Origin: Agreia sp. VKM Ac-1783
GTDB lineage: Bacteria > Actinomycetota > Actinomycetes > Actinomycetales > Microbacteriaceae
Direction of reading: 5' to 3'
Length of the DNA: 64,000 nucleotides
NCBI RefSeq assembly: GCF_900177765.1
Contig: NZ_FXWI01000003.1
Location: 310,001-374,000, forward strand
Translations under genes and position numbers: made by a program
The notes under the pieces: model-generated
Told to the model about the DNA's origin: nothing
The model's database searches: none
The model's input: the letters and a program-made list of their open reading frames with translations, nothing else
Shown here: in pieces, positions 31,675 through 39,909 of the stretch
Layout: each line of letters opens with the position of its first letter
How positions within the stretch are numbered: the stretch's first letter is position 1

Positions 31675-32991
31675 TCAGAGTCGTGCCATCTCGACCACGA
31701 TGTCGTCGACGGCCTTGTCGTGCCAGCCGCGCAACTGCCTCGTCGGGTCCCAGAAGACGGATGCGTAGGGCAGCCACGCGGTGAGCGCGGTGCCGATCGA
31801 GAAGGCCGCGAGGATCAGCTCGCGCAGCAGCGCCCGGCCGAATCCGATGGGGCCTGGCGACGAGAATCCGGTTACCTCGATGCGCATGACGCGCTTGCCG
31901 GGGGAGGCACCGCGGGTGCCGACCATCCAGGCCACGACGAGGAACCAGGCCAGGCTCACCGCACCGACTCCGACGAAGGCCAGGGCGACGACGAGTCCAC
32001 CCGCATCCGGCATCGATGAGGCCGAGGCGGCCGCCGGCCAGACGAAGAGCAGCGCGGCCGTGGTCGTGAGCAGAATCGCGATGGCCCTGTCGATAAGAAA
32101 CGCCCCCGCGCGACGACCGATCGGAGCCGGCGTTCTGCCCGTAGGCATCGTGGGAAGCGGCCGCCATCCGGGATCGCCCGGCGGGCGAGCGATCGATTCA
32201 GCCGGGGTGGCGGCTGCAGCGAAGGGCGGCGCAGGGGCGCGGCCCACGGTCTGTTCCACGGTCGCCTCGGTGGGGGCCGACCCCGGATGCGCCGGGTCGG
32301 GCGCCCAGTCGAACACCGGCACGGCCGCGGGTCGGGCGGGCGGCTCCGCCAGCGTCGGCGGCATCGAGACGACGAGACCGGCGTCGGCGACGGCCACCGG
32401 CACCGGCGCGGTGAACCCGGGTGCGACGGACTCGCCCCGGGGCTCCGTCACCGGCTCGGGTGCCGGTCCGGCGTCTGACAGTGAGAACTCGACCGGCTCG
32501 GGGCGGGGGTCGTCTGCGACCGCTCCGAAGCGGTCGGCGAGCTGAGTATCGACGATCTCGCCGAGCAGCTCGAGCAGATCGACGAGGTGCTCCTGCACCA
32601 CAGGGTCGCTGCTGGCGACCGCGATCGACATGCCCCGCGCATCCGATTCGCCTTCGCCAACAGGGCCGACGGCGCCCGGAGCGTTGCCGATGACGCGCAT
32701 GCAGGTGGCCCAGAGCTCTTCGACTGTACTGACCGTGAGCTGGTCGACGATCTCGCGCCCGATACGCACACGGGCGTCATTGCCGAGTCGATCGAGCAAC
32801 GGGGGCCACGCCGAGCGCTGCGATTCGTCGCCGAGCTCGGGGTAGCGCCCCGCACGGATCTCGCTCAGAACGACATTCTGCACGCTCGTCAGCAGGGCCG
32901 CCCAGAGCGGGTCGGAGTCGAGCCCCTCGAGCTCGGAGGGAAGCGTCGACCGTGCGGAGAGCGCCCGGGAGAAGGGATCGACGGCATCCAT
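31675..32991 (-). CDS. RDD-family membrane protein with a long unknown N-terminal domain
   Basis: The 438-residue protein has a C-terminal RDD domain (about 290-435) with several membrane helices (RRAGAFLIDRAIAILLTTTA; VGAVSLAWFLVVAWMVG) and the TRGASPGKRVMRIEV loop. The first 150 residues look helical and soluble (PLLDRLGNDARVRIGREIVD), and 165-280 is Pro/Ala-rich and probably disordered. RDD proteins are poorly characterised membrane proteins. It is convergent with no gene, and its start faces dcd across 57 bp. Confidence 0.85.
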   Translation of the reverse strand: MDAVDPFSRALSARSTLPSELEGLDSDPLWAALLTSVQNVVLSEIRAGRYPELGDESQRSAWPPLLDRLGNDARVRIGREIVDQLTVSTVEELWATCMRVIGNAPGAVGPVGEGESDARGMSIAVASSDPVVQEHLVDLLELLGEIVDTQLADRFGAVADDPRPEPVEFSLSDAGPAPEPVTEPRGESVAPGFTAPVPVAVADAGLVVSMPPTLAEPPARPAAVPVFDWAPDPAHPGSAPTEATVEQTVGRAPAPPFAAAATPAESIARPPGDPGWRPLPTMPTGRTPAPIGRRAGAFLIDRAIAILLTTTAALLFVWPAAASASSMPDAGGLVVALAFVGVGAVSLAWFLVVAWMVGTRGASPGKRVMRIEVTGFSSPGPIGFGRALLRELILAAFSIGTALTAWLPYASVFWDPTRQLRGWHDKAVDDIVVEMARL

Positions 32992-33048
32992 TCGACCACC
33001 ATAGTGCGAGCGATCATCAGCCCGGCAGGGGTGTGCACTGGCTAGGCT

Positions 33049-33639
33049 ATGGCCGTGCTGCTATCCGATCGTGACATCAAAGCCGAACTCGACGCGGGCC
33101 GCATCGGCCTCGACCCCTACCAGCCCGAGCTGATCCAGCCGTCGAGCATCGATGTGCGCCTCGATCGCTTCTTCCGGCTCTTCGACAACCACAAGTACCC
33201 CTTCATCGACCCGGCCGAGGATCAGCCCGAGCTGACCAGGCTCATCGAGGCCAAGGCAGACGAGCCGTTCATCCTGCACCCGGGCGAGTTCGTGCTGGGC
33301 TCCACTTTCGAGCTCGTCACGCTGCCCGACGACGTGGCCGCGCGCCTCGAGGGCAAGAGCTCGCTCGGCCGCCTCGGTCTGCTGACGCACTCGACCGCCG
33401 GCTTCATCGACCCCGGATTCTCGGGTCACGTCACTCTCGAGCTGTCGAACGTGGCGACGCTGCCGATCAAGCTCTGGCCGGGCATGAAGATCGGCCAGCT
33501 CTGCTTCTTCCGCCTGTCGAGCCCGGCGGAGAAGCCGTACGGGTCGACGGAGTACGGCTCGCGCTACCAGGGTCAGCGTGGCCCCACGGCCTCGCGCTCG
33601 CACCTGAACTTCCACCGCACCGACGTCTCGCGCGACTAA
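33049..33639 (+). CDS. dcd: dCTP deaminase (dUMP-forming type likely)
   Basis: The 196-residue enzyme shows the Dcd motifs: [39 protein letters not shown] and HVTLELSN with catalytic E131. Actinobacterial members commonly deaminate dCTP and also hydrolyse the product to dUMP, which supplies thymidylate synthesis; bifunctionality here is inferred from the lineage. Start is ATG 33049, with a GTG six bases later also possible. Confidence 0.94.
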   Translation: MAVLLSDRDIKAELDAGRIGLDPYQPELIQPSSIDVRLDRFFRLFDNHKYPFIDPAEDQPELTRLIEAKADEPFILHPGEFVLGSTFELVTLPDDVAARLEGKSSLGRLGLLTHSTAGFIDPGFSGHVTLELSNVATLPIKLWPGMKIGQLCFFRLSSPAEKPYGSTEYGSRYQGQRGPTASRSHLNFHRTDVSRD

Positions 33640-33644
33640 GGCGA

Positions 33645-33735
33645 GGCGCATGCGCGCCTGTCCGGCGCATGCGCGCCTGTCCGGCGCATCCGCTGCCGGT
33701 CGACCTGGCGCGGGTGTGCCGAAGAGGCGCGGATG
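33645..33735. repeat. 19-bp tandem repeat with hairpin between dcd and lacI
   Basis: Two exact 19-bp units starting ggcgcatgcgcgcc lie at 33645-33663 and 33664-33682, and a third partial unit begins at 33683. gcatccgc (33686-33693) can pair with gcggatgc (33728-33735). gcatgcgc units are also self-complementary. It lies between convergent genes, so termination is possible. Confidence 0.65.
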
Positions 33736-33742
33736 CCGCGGG

Positions 33743-34816
33743 CTAGGTCGCCGAGGCCGGCGCCGCCGTGCTCTGGCGTTCGATCAGGGTCGTCGGGATG
33801 ACGGCGACTCCGCGCGCGGTGCTGTTGCCGTCGATCTGATCGAGCAGCTTCTCGAGGCACAGGCGGCCCACGGCGCTGAAGTCCTGATGAACCGTCGTGA
33901 GGGGCGGCCAGAACGAGCTGGCCTCCTGCATGTCGTCGAAGCCGACGACACTGACGCGGTCGGGCACGGCGATGTCGTTCTCGTGCAGGGCTCGCATCAG
34001 GCCGAGTGCCATCTGATCGTTCGCCGCGAAGACGGCGGTGACGTCGTCTCTCTTCGCGAGCTCGAGACCGTGGAGGTAGCCCGAGTTGGCTGTCCAGTCA
34101 CCGATGAGAACCCGCGGCACCTCGGCGCCCGCCGCGAGGAGAGTCGCCTCCCAGGAGTCCCTGCGGCGGGACGCGCTGAACGATCCCTCCGGCCCGGACA
34201 CATGCCAGACGGTTCGATGACCGAGCTCGAGAAGATGCCGGGTGGCGTCGCGAGCTCCTGCCGCCTGGTCGGTGTCGACGACGCTGTACTTGTCGCCCGC
34301 GTCGGAGTCGACGATCACCACGGGCAGGCCCGTGGGCAGAGACACGTCTGACCGGTCGAGGATGTGGGACTCGACGATCACGATGACGCCGTCGACGGCG
34401 TGCTCGCCGAGGCGGCTGAACGCCCCGAGCAACTCGACCTGGGTGGGCAAGGCGATGGGGATCAGAGTGATGGAGTAGCCGGCCTGGGCTGCGGCGGTCG
34501 CGATCGCGTCGAGGGTGCGCATGTTGCCGAAGGTCGACAGGGTGAACATGATCACGCCGATCGACTTGAAGCGCCCGGTCTTCAGGGCGCGAGCCGCGCT
34601 GTTCGGTCGATAGCCGATCTCGTTCATAGCCGCAACGACGCGGTCTTTGGTCGACGGATCGACGTTGGTCAGTCCGTTCGCCACCCGCGAGACGGTCTGA
34701 GCGGAAACACCGGCGAGCGCTGCCACGTCTGCCATCGACGGACCGCGGGTCATCGATGGCGCGCGTGCTGGGCGCTGCTGCGCATCAGAGACGACACTGT
34801 CTGACCGAGGGTTCAC
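33743..34816 (-). CDS. LacI-family regulator of the arabinoside/galactoside locus
   Basis: The 357-residue protein has a 27-residue leader, then the LacI headpiece (MADVAALAGVSAQTVSRVANGL), a hinge (NSAARALKTGRF) and a periplasmic-binding-like domain ending in TTLIERQST. It is divergent from the second sugar importer, and two identical TGTTTGCGTAAACA sites lie between. It probably represses the importer, GH51 and GH35 genes until an arabinose- or galactose-containing sugar binds (inference). Confidence 0.92.
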   Translation of the reverse strand: MNPRSDSVVSDAQQRPARAPSMTRGPSMADVAALAGVSAQTVSRVANGLTNVDPSTKDRVVAAMNEIGYRPNSAARALKTGRFKSIGVIMFTLSTFGNMRTLDAIATAAAQAGYSITLIPIALPTQVELLGAFSRLGEHAVDGVIVIVESHILDRSDVSLPTGLPVVIVDSDAGDKYSVVDTDQAAGARDATRHLLELGHRTVWHVSGPEGSFSASRRRDSWEATLLAAGAEVPRVLIGDWTANSGYLHGLELAKRDDVTAVFAANDQMALGLMRALHENDIAVPDRVSVVGFDDMQEASSFWPPLTTVHQDFSAVGRLCLEKLLDQIDGNSTARGVAVIPTTLIERQSTAAPASAT

Positions 34817-34863
34817 TGTTCTCCGGAATCTGCAGGCGCAAAATCACAGCTACGCGTGCTTAT

Positions 34864-34910
34864 TGTTTGCGTAAACATGCTAGCGTGATCGAATCGTGTT
34901 TGCGTAAACA
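34864..34910. promoter_or_regulatory. Two identical LacI-type operators
   Basis: The site tgtttgcgtaaaca occurs at 34864-34877 and 34897-34910. The centres are 33 bp apart, close to three helical turns, so bound dimers would lie on the same face of the DNA. The central CG is usual for LacI-family sites. Confidence 0.85.
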
Positions 34911-34974
34911 TCCGAACCTAGCGGATGAGCGCTCACTCCCGACGCGAGACTCAAGAGAAGAATGAGAATGTGAA

Positions 34975-35910
34975 ATGACGACGGTGTCACAGGATCCGCC
35001 CAAGGCGGTCACGCGACGGCTGGGCCGCGGGTCGGCCTCGCACAAGGCGAAGCTCGACTGGACAGGCTGGAAGTTCATCGGCCCCTTCATGCTCATCTTC
35101 GCGTTCGTGCTGGTCGCTCCCGTTGTCTACTCGATCTACCTGAGCTTCTTCAAGGATCAGCTGGTCGGCGGCAACTCGTTCGTGGGGTTCGCCAACTACG
35201 TCCAGGTGCTCGGCGACTCCAAGTTCTGGGAGTCGCTCGGCCGGGTCTCGATCTTCCTCGTCGTGCAGGTGCCGATCATGCTGCTGCTCGCGCTGTTCGC
35301 GGCTCTCGCGATCGACAGTGCCCGTCTGCACTTCCCGGCGTTCTTCCGCATCGGCATCTTCCTGCCCTACGCCGTGCCCGCTGTCGTCGCGACGCTCATG
35401 TGGGGGTTCATGTACGGCGTGCGCTTCGGCCTCGTCGCGAACATCAACGACTTCTTCGGCATCTCGCTGCCCGACCCGCTGTCGAACGAGTGGGTTCTGG
35501 CCTCGATCGGCAACATCGTCACGTGGGAGTTCGTCGGCTACAACATGCTGCTCTTCTATGCGGCACTCCGGGTCATTCCGACCGACCTCTACGAGGCTGC
35601 GGAACTCGACGGAGCCAACCACCTGCGCATCATCCGCAACATCAAGCTGCCGGCTCTCCGGCCCGCCATCGTCATCGGAACGATCTTCTCGATCATCGGC
35701 AGCTTCCAGCTCTTCAATGAGCCGAACATCCTGAAGCCGCTGGCGAAGAACACGATCGTCACGTCGTTCACGCCGAACATGTACGCCTACAACCTGTCGT
35801 TCTCTGGCCAGCAGTACAACTACGCGGCCACGATCGCGATCGTCATGGGCGTCGCCACAGCCGTGATCGCCCTCGTCGTTCAAAACCGCGGCTCGCGAAA
35901 GGAGGTCTGA
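34975..35910 (+). CDS. Sugar ABC permease, MalF/UgpA type
   Basis: The 311-residue protein has about six membrane helices (FIGPFMLIFAFVLVAPVVYSI the first) and the EAA loop EAAELDGANHLRIIRN. The start is ATG 34975, with a gaatgagaatg stretch before it. It is the first gene after the operators. It pairs with the next permease. Confidence 0.93.
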   Translation: MTTVSQDPPKAVTRRLGRGSASHKAKLDWTGWKFIGPFMLIFAFVLVAPVVYSIYLSFFKDQLVGGNSFVGFANYVQVLGDSKFWESLGRVSIFLVVQVPIMLLLALFAALAIDSARLHFPAFFRIGIFLPYAVPAVVATLMWGFMYGVRFGLVANINDFFGISLPDPLSNEWVLASIGNIVTWEFVGYNMLLFYAALRVIPTDLYEAAELDGANHLRIIRNIKLPALRPAIVIGTIFSIIGSFQLFNEPNILKPLAKNTIVTSFTPNMYAYNLSFSGQQYNYAATIAIVMGVATAVIALVVQNRGSRKEV

Positions 35911-35911
35911 G

Positions 35912-36859
35912 ATGACCCAGACCACAATCTCCGTTCCGGCTGCTGACGCTCGATCCAGCAAGCGAGCGTCGTCGCGCGCCACGAGGTACTCGCGTTCCCT
36001 CAAGGGCCGCGGGGTGCACCAGCGCCGCTCGGTGCTGCTCACCATCGTCATGGCCGTCATGGTGGTCTACGCGCTGTTCCCGCTGTTCTGGCTCTTCGTC
36101 AGCTCGACCAAGACCCAGTCCGAGCTGCTCAGCTCGTTCGGCCTCTGGTTCAGCGGCGACTTCTCGCTCTTCGACAACATCTCGCAGACCCTGACCTACG
36201 GCAACGGCGAGTTCGTCCGCTGGTTCGGCAACACGCTGCTGTATGTAGTCGTGGGCGCCGGCGGAGCCACACTGCTCGCCGCCCTCGGCGGCTATGGCCT
36301 CGCGAAGTTCAACTTCCCGGGCAAGAAGCTGGTCTTCGCTGTGGTGCTGGGCGCCGTCGCCATTCCGGGAACGGCCTTGGCGGTTCCGACCTTCCTGATG
36401 TTCAGCCAACTGGGCCTGACCAACACGCCGTGGTCGATCATCCTGCCGTCGCTGATCAGCCCCTTCGGGCTCTATCTGATCTGGACCTACGCCCTCGACG
36501 CCGTGCCGACCGAGGTGCTCGAGGCGGCCCGGATGGATGGCGCCGGCGAGATGCGCACCTTCTTCACGATCTCGCTGCGTCTACTGACCCCCGGCATCGT
36601 CACGGTTCTGCTGTTCACGGTCGTCGCGACCTGGAACAACTACTTTTTGCCCCTGATCATGCTGTCCGAGCCCACCTGGTACCCGCTCACGGTCGGCCTC
36701 AACCAGTGGAACCAACAGTCGCAGACCGTGGGTGGTGACGCCATCTACAACCTGGTGGTCACCGGCTCGCTGCTTACGATCGTTCCCATCATCGTGGCGT
36801 TCCTGTTCCTGCAGAAATACTGGCAGTCAGGCCTCTCGGCCGGAAGCGTCAAGGCGTGA
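35912..36859 (+). CDS. Sugar ABC permease, MalG/UgpE type
   Basis: The 315-residue protein begins one base after the upstream stop, with aaaggagg at 35899-35906 as ribosome site. A basic cytosolic N-terminus of about 40 residues precedes six membrane helices (VLLTIVMAVMVVYALFPLFWL the first). The EAA loop is EAARMDGAGEMRTFF. Confidence 0.93.
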   Translation: MTQTTISVPAADARSSKRASSRATRYSRSLKGRGVHQRRSVLLTIVMAVMVVYALFPLFWLFVSSTKTQSELLSSFGLWFSGDFSLFDNISQTLTYGNGEFVRWFGNTLLYVVVGAGGATLLAALGGYGLAKFNFPGKKLVFAVVLGAVAIPGTALAVPTFLMFSQLGLTNTPWSIILPSLISPFGLYLIWTYALDAVPTEVLEAARMDGAGEMRTFFTISLRLLTPGIVTVLLFTVVATWNNYFLPLIMLSEPTWYPLTVGLNQWNQQSQTVGGDAIYNLVVTGSLLTIVPIIVAFLFLQKYWQSGLSAGSVKA

Positions 36860-36921
36860 TCCACCCACTTACCCATCCCCAGCATCACCTGTAAACACCA
36901 CAAGGAAGTGAAAGGCACATC

Positions 36922-38274
36922 ATGAAGATTCGCAGCACACGACGACTCCGGAGGGGCGCCGCTGCCCTCACCGGCGTTCTCGCCCTGGGCCTCGCGCTCT
37001 CGGCCTGCTCCTCGGCGGGCACAAGCGCCGAGACCGGCAACGCCGACGACATCGCTAAGGCCCTCGACACCGAGACGACGATCACCGTCTGGGCCTGGGC
37101 TCCGGCGGTCGAGCAGATCGCCAAGGACTTCGAGAAGGAGCACCCGAAGATCACGGTCAAGGTCGTGAACGCCGGAACCGGCAACGACCAGTACGTGAAG
37201 CTGCAGAACGCGATCAAGGCCGGATCGGGCGCGCCCGACGTGGCTCAGATCGAGTACTACGCGCTGCCCCAGTTCGCGCTCAGCGACTCGCTCGTCGATC
37301 TGAAGGGCTTCGGCTTCGACTCCTTCGCCGACAAGTACACCGACAGCACCTGGAACTCGGTGAGCCTGAACAACGGCATCTACGCACTCCCGCAGGACTC
37401 CGGCCCCATGGCGCTGTTCTACAACAAGGCCGTCTTCGACCAGTACGGCATCGCGGTGCCGACGACGTGGGACGAGTACGTGGCCGCGGCCAAGCAGCTG
37501 CACGCCGCAGACCCCACGAAGTACATCACCAACGACACCGGAGACGCCGGCTTCACCACCAGCATGATCTGGCAGGCGGGCGGCCAGCCCTACAAGACCG
37601 AGAAGTCGACCGACGTCTCGATCAACCTGCAGGACGCCGGCTCGAAGAAGTTCGCAGACACCTGGAGCGAACTGGTCGAGGGCGGACTCGTCTCACCCAT
37701 CAGCTCGTGGAGCGACGAGTGGTACAAGGGCCTCGGCGATGGCAGCATCGCCACCCTCACCATCGGTGCCTGGATGCCCGGAAACCTCGAGTCGGGCGTC
37801 GCGCAGGCATCCGGCAACTGGCGCGTAGCCCCCATGCCCACGTGGGAGAAGGGCCAGGCCGCCAGCGCCGAGAACGGCGGAGGCGGCGACGCGATCCTCA
37901 AGCAGAGCAAGAACAAGCTCGCGGCAGCCGGATTCCTGCAGTACATGAACGAGGGAGAAGGCACCCAGACGTCGATCGCCAAGGGCGGCTTCCCCTCCAC
38001 GGTCGCCGACCTCAACAACGACTCGTTCCTGAACTACGAGAGCCCCTACTTCGGTGGACAGAAGATCAACCAGGTTCTGGTGCAGTCATCGAAGGACGTC
38101 GTGAAGGGATGGCAGTACCTGCCCTTCCAGGTCTACTCGAACAGCATCTTCAACGACACCGTCGGCAAGTCCTACGCCGACAAGTCCGACCTGAACACCG
38201 GGCTCGAGGCGTGGCAGAAGGCCACGGCCGACTACGGAAACGAACAGGGCTTCACCGTCAAGAGCGGTAACTAG
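36922..38274 (+). CDS. Family 1 sugar-binding lipoprotein
   Basis: The 450-residue protein has a lipoprotein signal ending ALSAC with Cys29 and an SBP_bac_1 fold (ITVWAWAPAVEQIAKDFEKE; GSGAPDVAQIEYYALPQF). The order permease-permease-binding protein differs from the first cluster. A GC-rich hairpin follows at 38288, and the glycosidase genes come next. The ligand is probably an arabinose- or galactose-rich oligosaccharide (inference). Confidence 0.92.
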   Translation: MKIRSTRRLRRGAAALTGVLALGLALSACSSAGTSAETGNADDIAKALDTETTITVWAWAPAVEQIAKDFEKEHPKITVKVVNAGTGNDQYVKLQNAIKAGSGAPDVAQIEYYALPQFALSDSLVDLKGFGFDSFADKYTDSTWNSVSLNNGIYALPQDSGPMALFYNKAVFDQYGIAVPTTWDEYVAAAKQLHAADPTKYITNDTGDAGFTTSMIWQAGGQPYKTEKSTDVSINLQDAGSKKFADTWSELVEGGLVSPISSWSDEWYKGLGDGSIATLTIGAWMPGNLESGVAQASGNWRVAPMPTWEKGQAASAENGGGGDAILKQSKNKLAAAGFLQYMNEGEGTQTSIAKGGFPSTVADLNNDSFLNYESPYFGGQKINQVLVQSSKDVVKGWQYLPFQVYSNSIFNDTVGKSYADKSDLNTGLEAWQKATADYGNEQGFTVKSGN

Positions 38275-38287
38275 CTCCTTGTCCTGC

Positions 38288-38315
38288 GGCCCCCGTCAGT
38301 GCGCTGACGGGGGCC
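38288..38315 (+). terminator. GC-rich hairpin after the binding-protein gene
   Basis: The perfect 12-bp stem ggcccccgtcag / ctgacgggggcc has loop tgcg and is followed by gtctt. It lies 13 bp after the stop and 32 bp before the GH51 start, so it may cut transcription partly and keep the binding protein more abundant than the enzymes. Confidence 0.7.
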
Positions 38316-38346
38316 GTCTTCACGCACACCCGAAAGAGAACCCTCC

Positions 38347-39909
38347 GTGGCCCACGCCCGCGTCACCGTTACCCCGTCCGACATCATCGCCCCGGTGTCA
38401 CCCCGCCTGTTCGGCTCGTTCGTCGAGCACATGGGCCGCGCCGTGTACACGGGCATCTACGAACCGGGGCACCCGACAGCGAACGAGCAGGGGTTCCGCT
38501 CAGACGTGCTCGACCTGGTGAAAGAGCTCGGGGCCACCGTCATCCGCTACCCCGGTGGCAACTTCGTGTCGGGCTTCCGGTGGGAGGACAGCGTCGGTCC
38601 CGTCTCCGAACGACCTACGCGCCTCGAGGTGGCCTGGCACAGCGTCGAGACCAACGAGGTGGGTCTGCACGAGTTCGCCGAATGGGCCGAGACGGCGGGC
38701 GTCGAGGTGATGAATGCGGTCAACCTCGGCACCCGCGGCATCGAAGACGCCGCCGCGCTTCTCGAATACAGCAACCACCCGGCGGGCACCACCCTGGCCG
38801 AACAGCGTCGAGGCAACGGACGCGACGAGCCCTTCGGCATCACGCTCTGGTGCCTCGGCAACGAGATGGACGGGCCGTGGCAGATCGGCCACAAGACAGC
38901 GGATGAATACGGTCGGCTCGCCGCCGAGACCGGCCGGGTCATGAAGTGGATCGACCCGAGCATCGAGCTCGTCGCCGCCGGAAGCTCCAACGCGGACATG
39001 CCCACCTTCGGCACGTGGGAGAAGACCGTGCTCGAACACGGCATCGACGTGTTCGACCACATCTCGCTGCACGCCTACTACGAGGAGAACGGCGACGTCC
39101 CGAGCTTCCTCGCCTCCGGAGTCGGCCTCGACCGCTACATCCGCACAGTGGCCGACATCATTCGCGAGACTCTTGAGGCACACGGCTCTGAGCGCACGAT
39201 CGGCATCAGCGTCGACGAGTGGAACGTCTGGAACCAGACGCGGTTCAACGAGGTGGACAAGCCGCCGCTCTTCGCCGGGGAATGGGAACAGCACCCGCGC
39301 ATCATCGAAGACGAGTACACCGTGACCGACGCGGTCGTCGTGGGCAGCCTGCTCATGTCGCTTCTGCGTAACTCCGATGTCGTGAGCATGGCCAACCTCG
39401 CCCAGCTCGTGAACGTGATCGCGCCGATCCGCTCGGAGCCGAACGGACCCGCCTGGCGACAGACCACCTTCCACCCGTTCGCCCTCACGGCACGCTTCGC
39501 GACCGGCGACGTGGTGAGCACGCGGGTGTACTCCGATCGACAGCACACGTCGAGCTACGGCGACGTGTCGCTGCTCGACGCGGTCGCCCTGACCGATGGC
39601 AATGAGCTGACCCTGTTTCTGGTGAACCGGTCGACGACCGAGCCTCTCGAGGTGGTGATCGACGTCGAAGGCGCACCCATCGCATCCGTTCTGTACCAGC
39701 GCACGCTCGGCGTGCCGGCCACCGGCGATCGGCACGCGAGCAACACTCAGGCCGACCCGGACGCCGTGCTGCCGGTCGACCTCGGCATCGTCACGGTCGA
39801 CGACACGGGGGCGCAGGCCGTTCTGCCGCCGCTGTCGTGGTCGATCGTGCGGCTCGCCACCCTCCGACCTTCGCTGACCGCCTCGACCAAGAGGAAAAAC
39901 AATGCCTGA
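38347..39909 (+). CDS. abfA: GH51 alpha-L-arabinofuranosidase
   Basis: The 520-residue enzyme starts at GTG 38347. Catalytic residues are E173 (acid/base, CLGNEMDGPWQ) and E291 (nucleophile, SVDEWNVW). Their spacing is close to the Geobacillus enzyme (E175, E294). RLFGSFVEHMGRAVYTGIY at 20-38 is typical. There is no signal peptide, so it cleaves imported arabinosides in the cytosol. The C-terminal beta domain ends with a Lys-rich tail that overlaps the GH35 gene by eight bases. Confidence 0.94.
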   Translation: MAHARVTVTPSDIIAPVSPRLFGSFVEHMGRAVYTGIYEPGHPTANEQGFRSDVLDLVKELGATVIRYPGGNFVSGFRWEDSVGPVSERPTRLEVAWHSVETNEVGLHEFAEWAETAGVEVMNAVNLGTRGIEDAAALLEYSNHPAGTTLAEQRRGNGRDEPFGITLWCLGNEMDGPWQIGHKTADEYGRLAAETGRVMKWIDPSIELVAAGSSNADMPTFGTWEKTVLEHGIDVFDHISLHAYYEENGDVPSFLASGVGLDRYIRTVADIIRETLEAHGSERTIGISVDEWNVWNQTRFNEVDKPPLFAGEWEQHPRIIEDEYTVTDAVVVGSLLMSLLRNSDVVSMANLAQLVNVIAPIRSEPNGPAWRQTTFHPFALTARFATGDVVSTRVYSDRQHTSSYGDVSLLDAVALTDGNELTLFLVNRSTTEPLEVVIDVEGAPIASVLYQRTLGVPATGDRHASNTQADPDAVLPVDLGIVTVDDTGAQAVLPPLSWSIVRLATLRPSLTASTKRKNNA

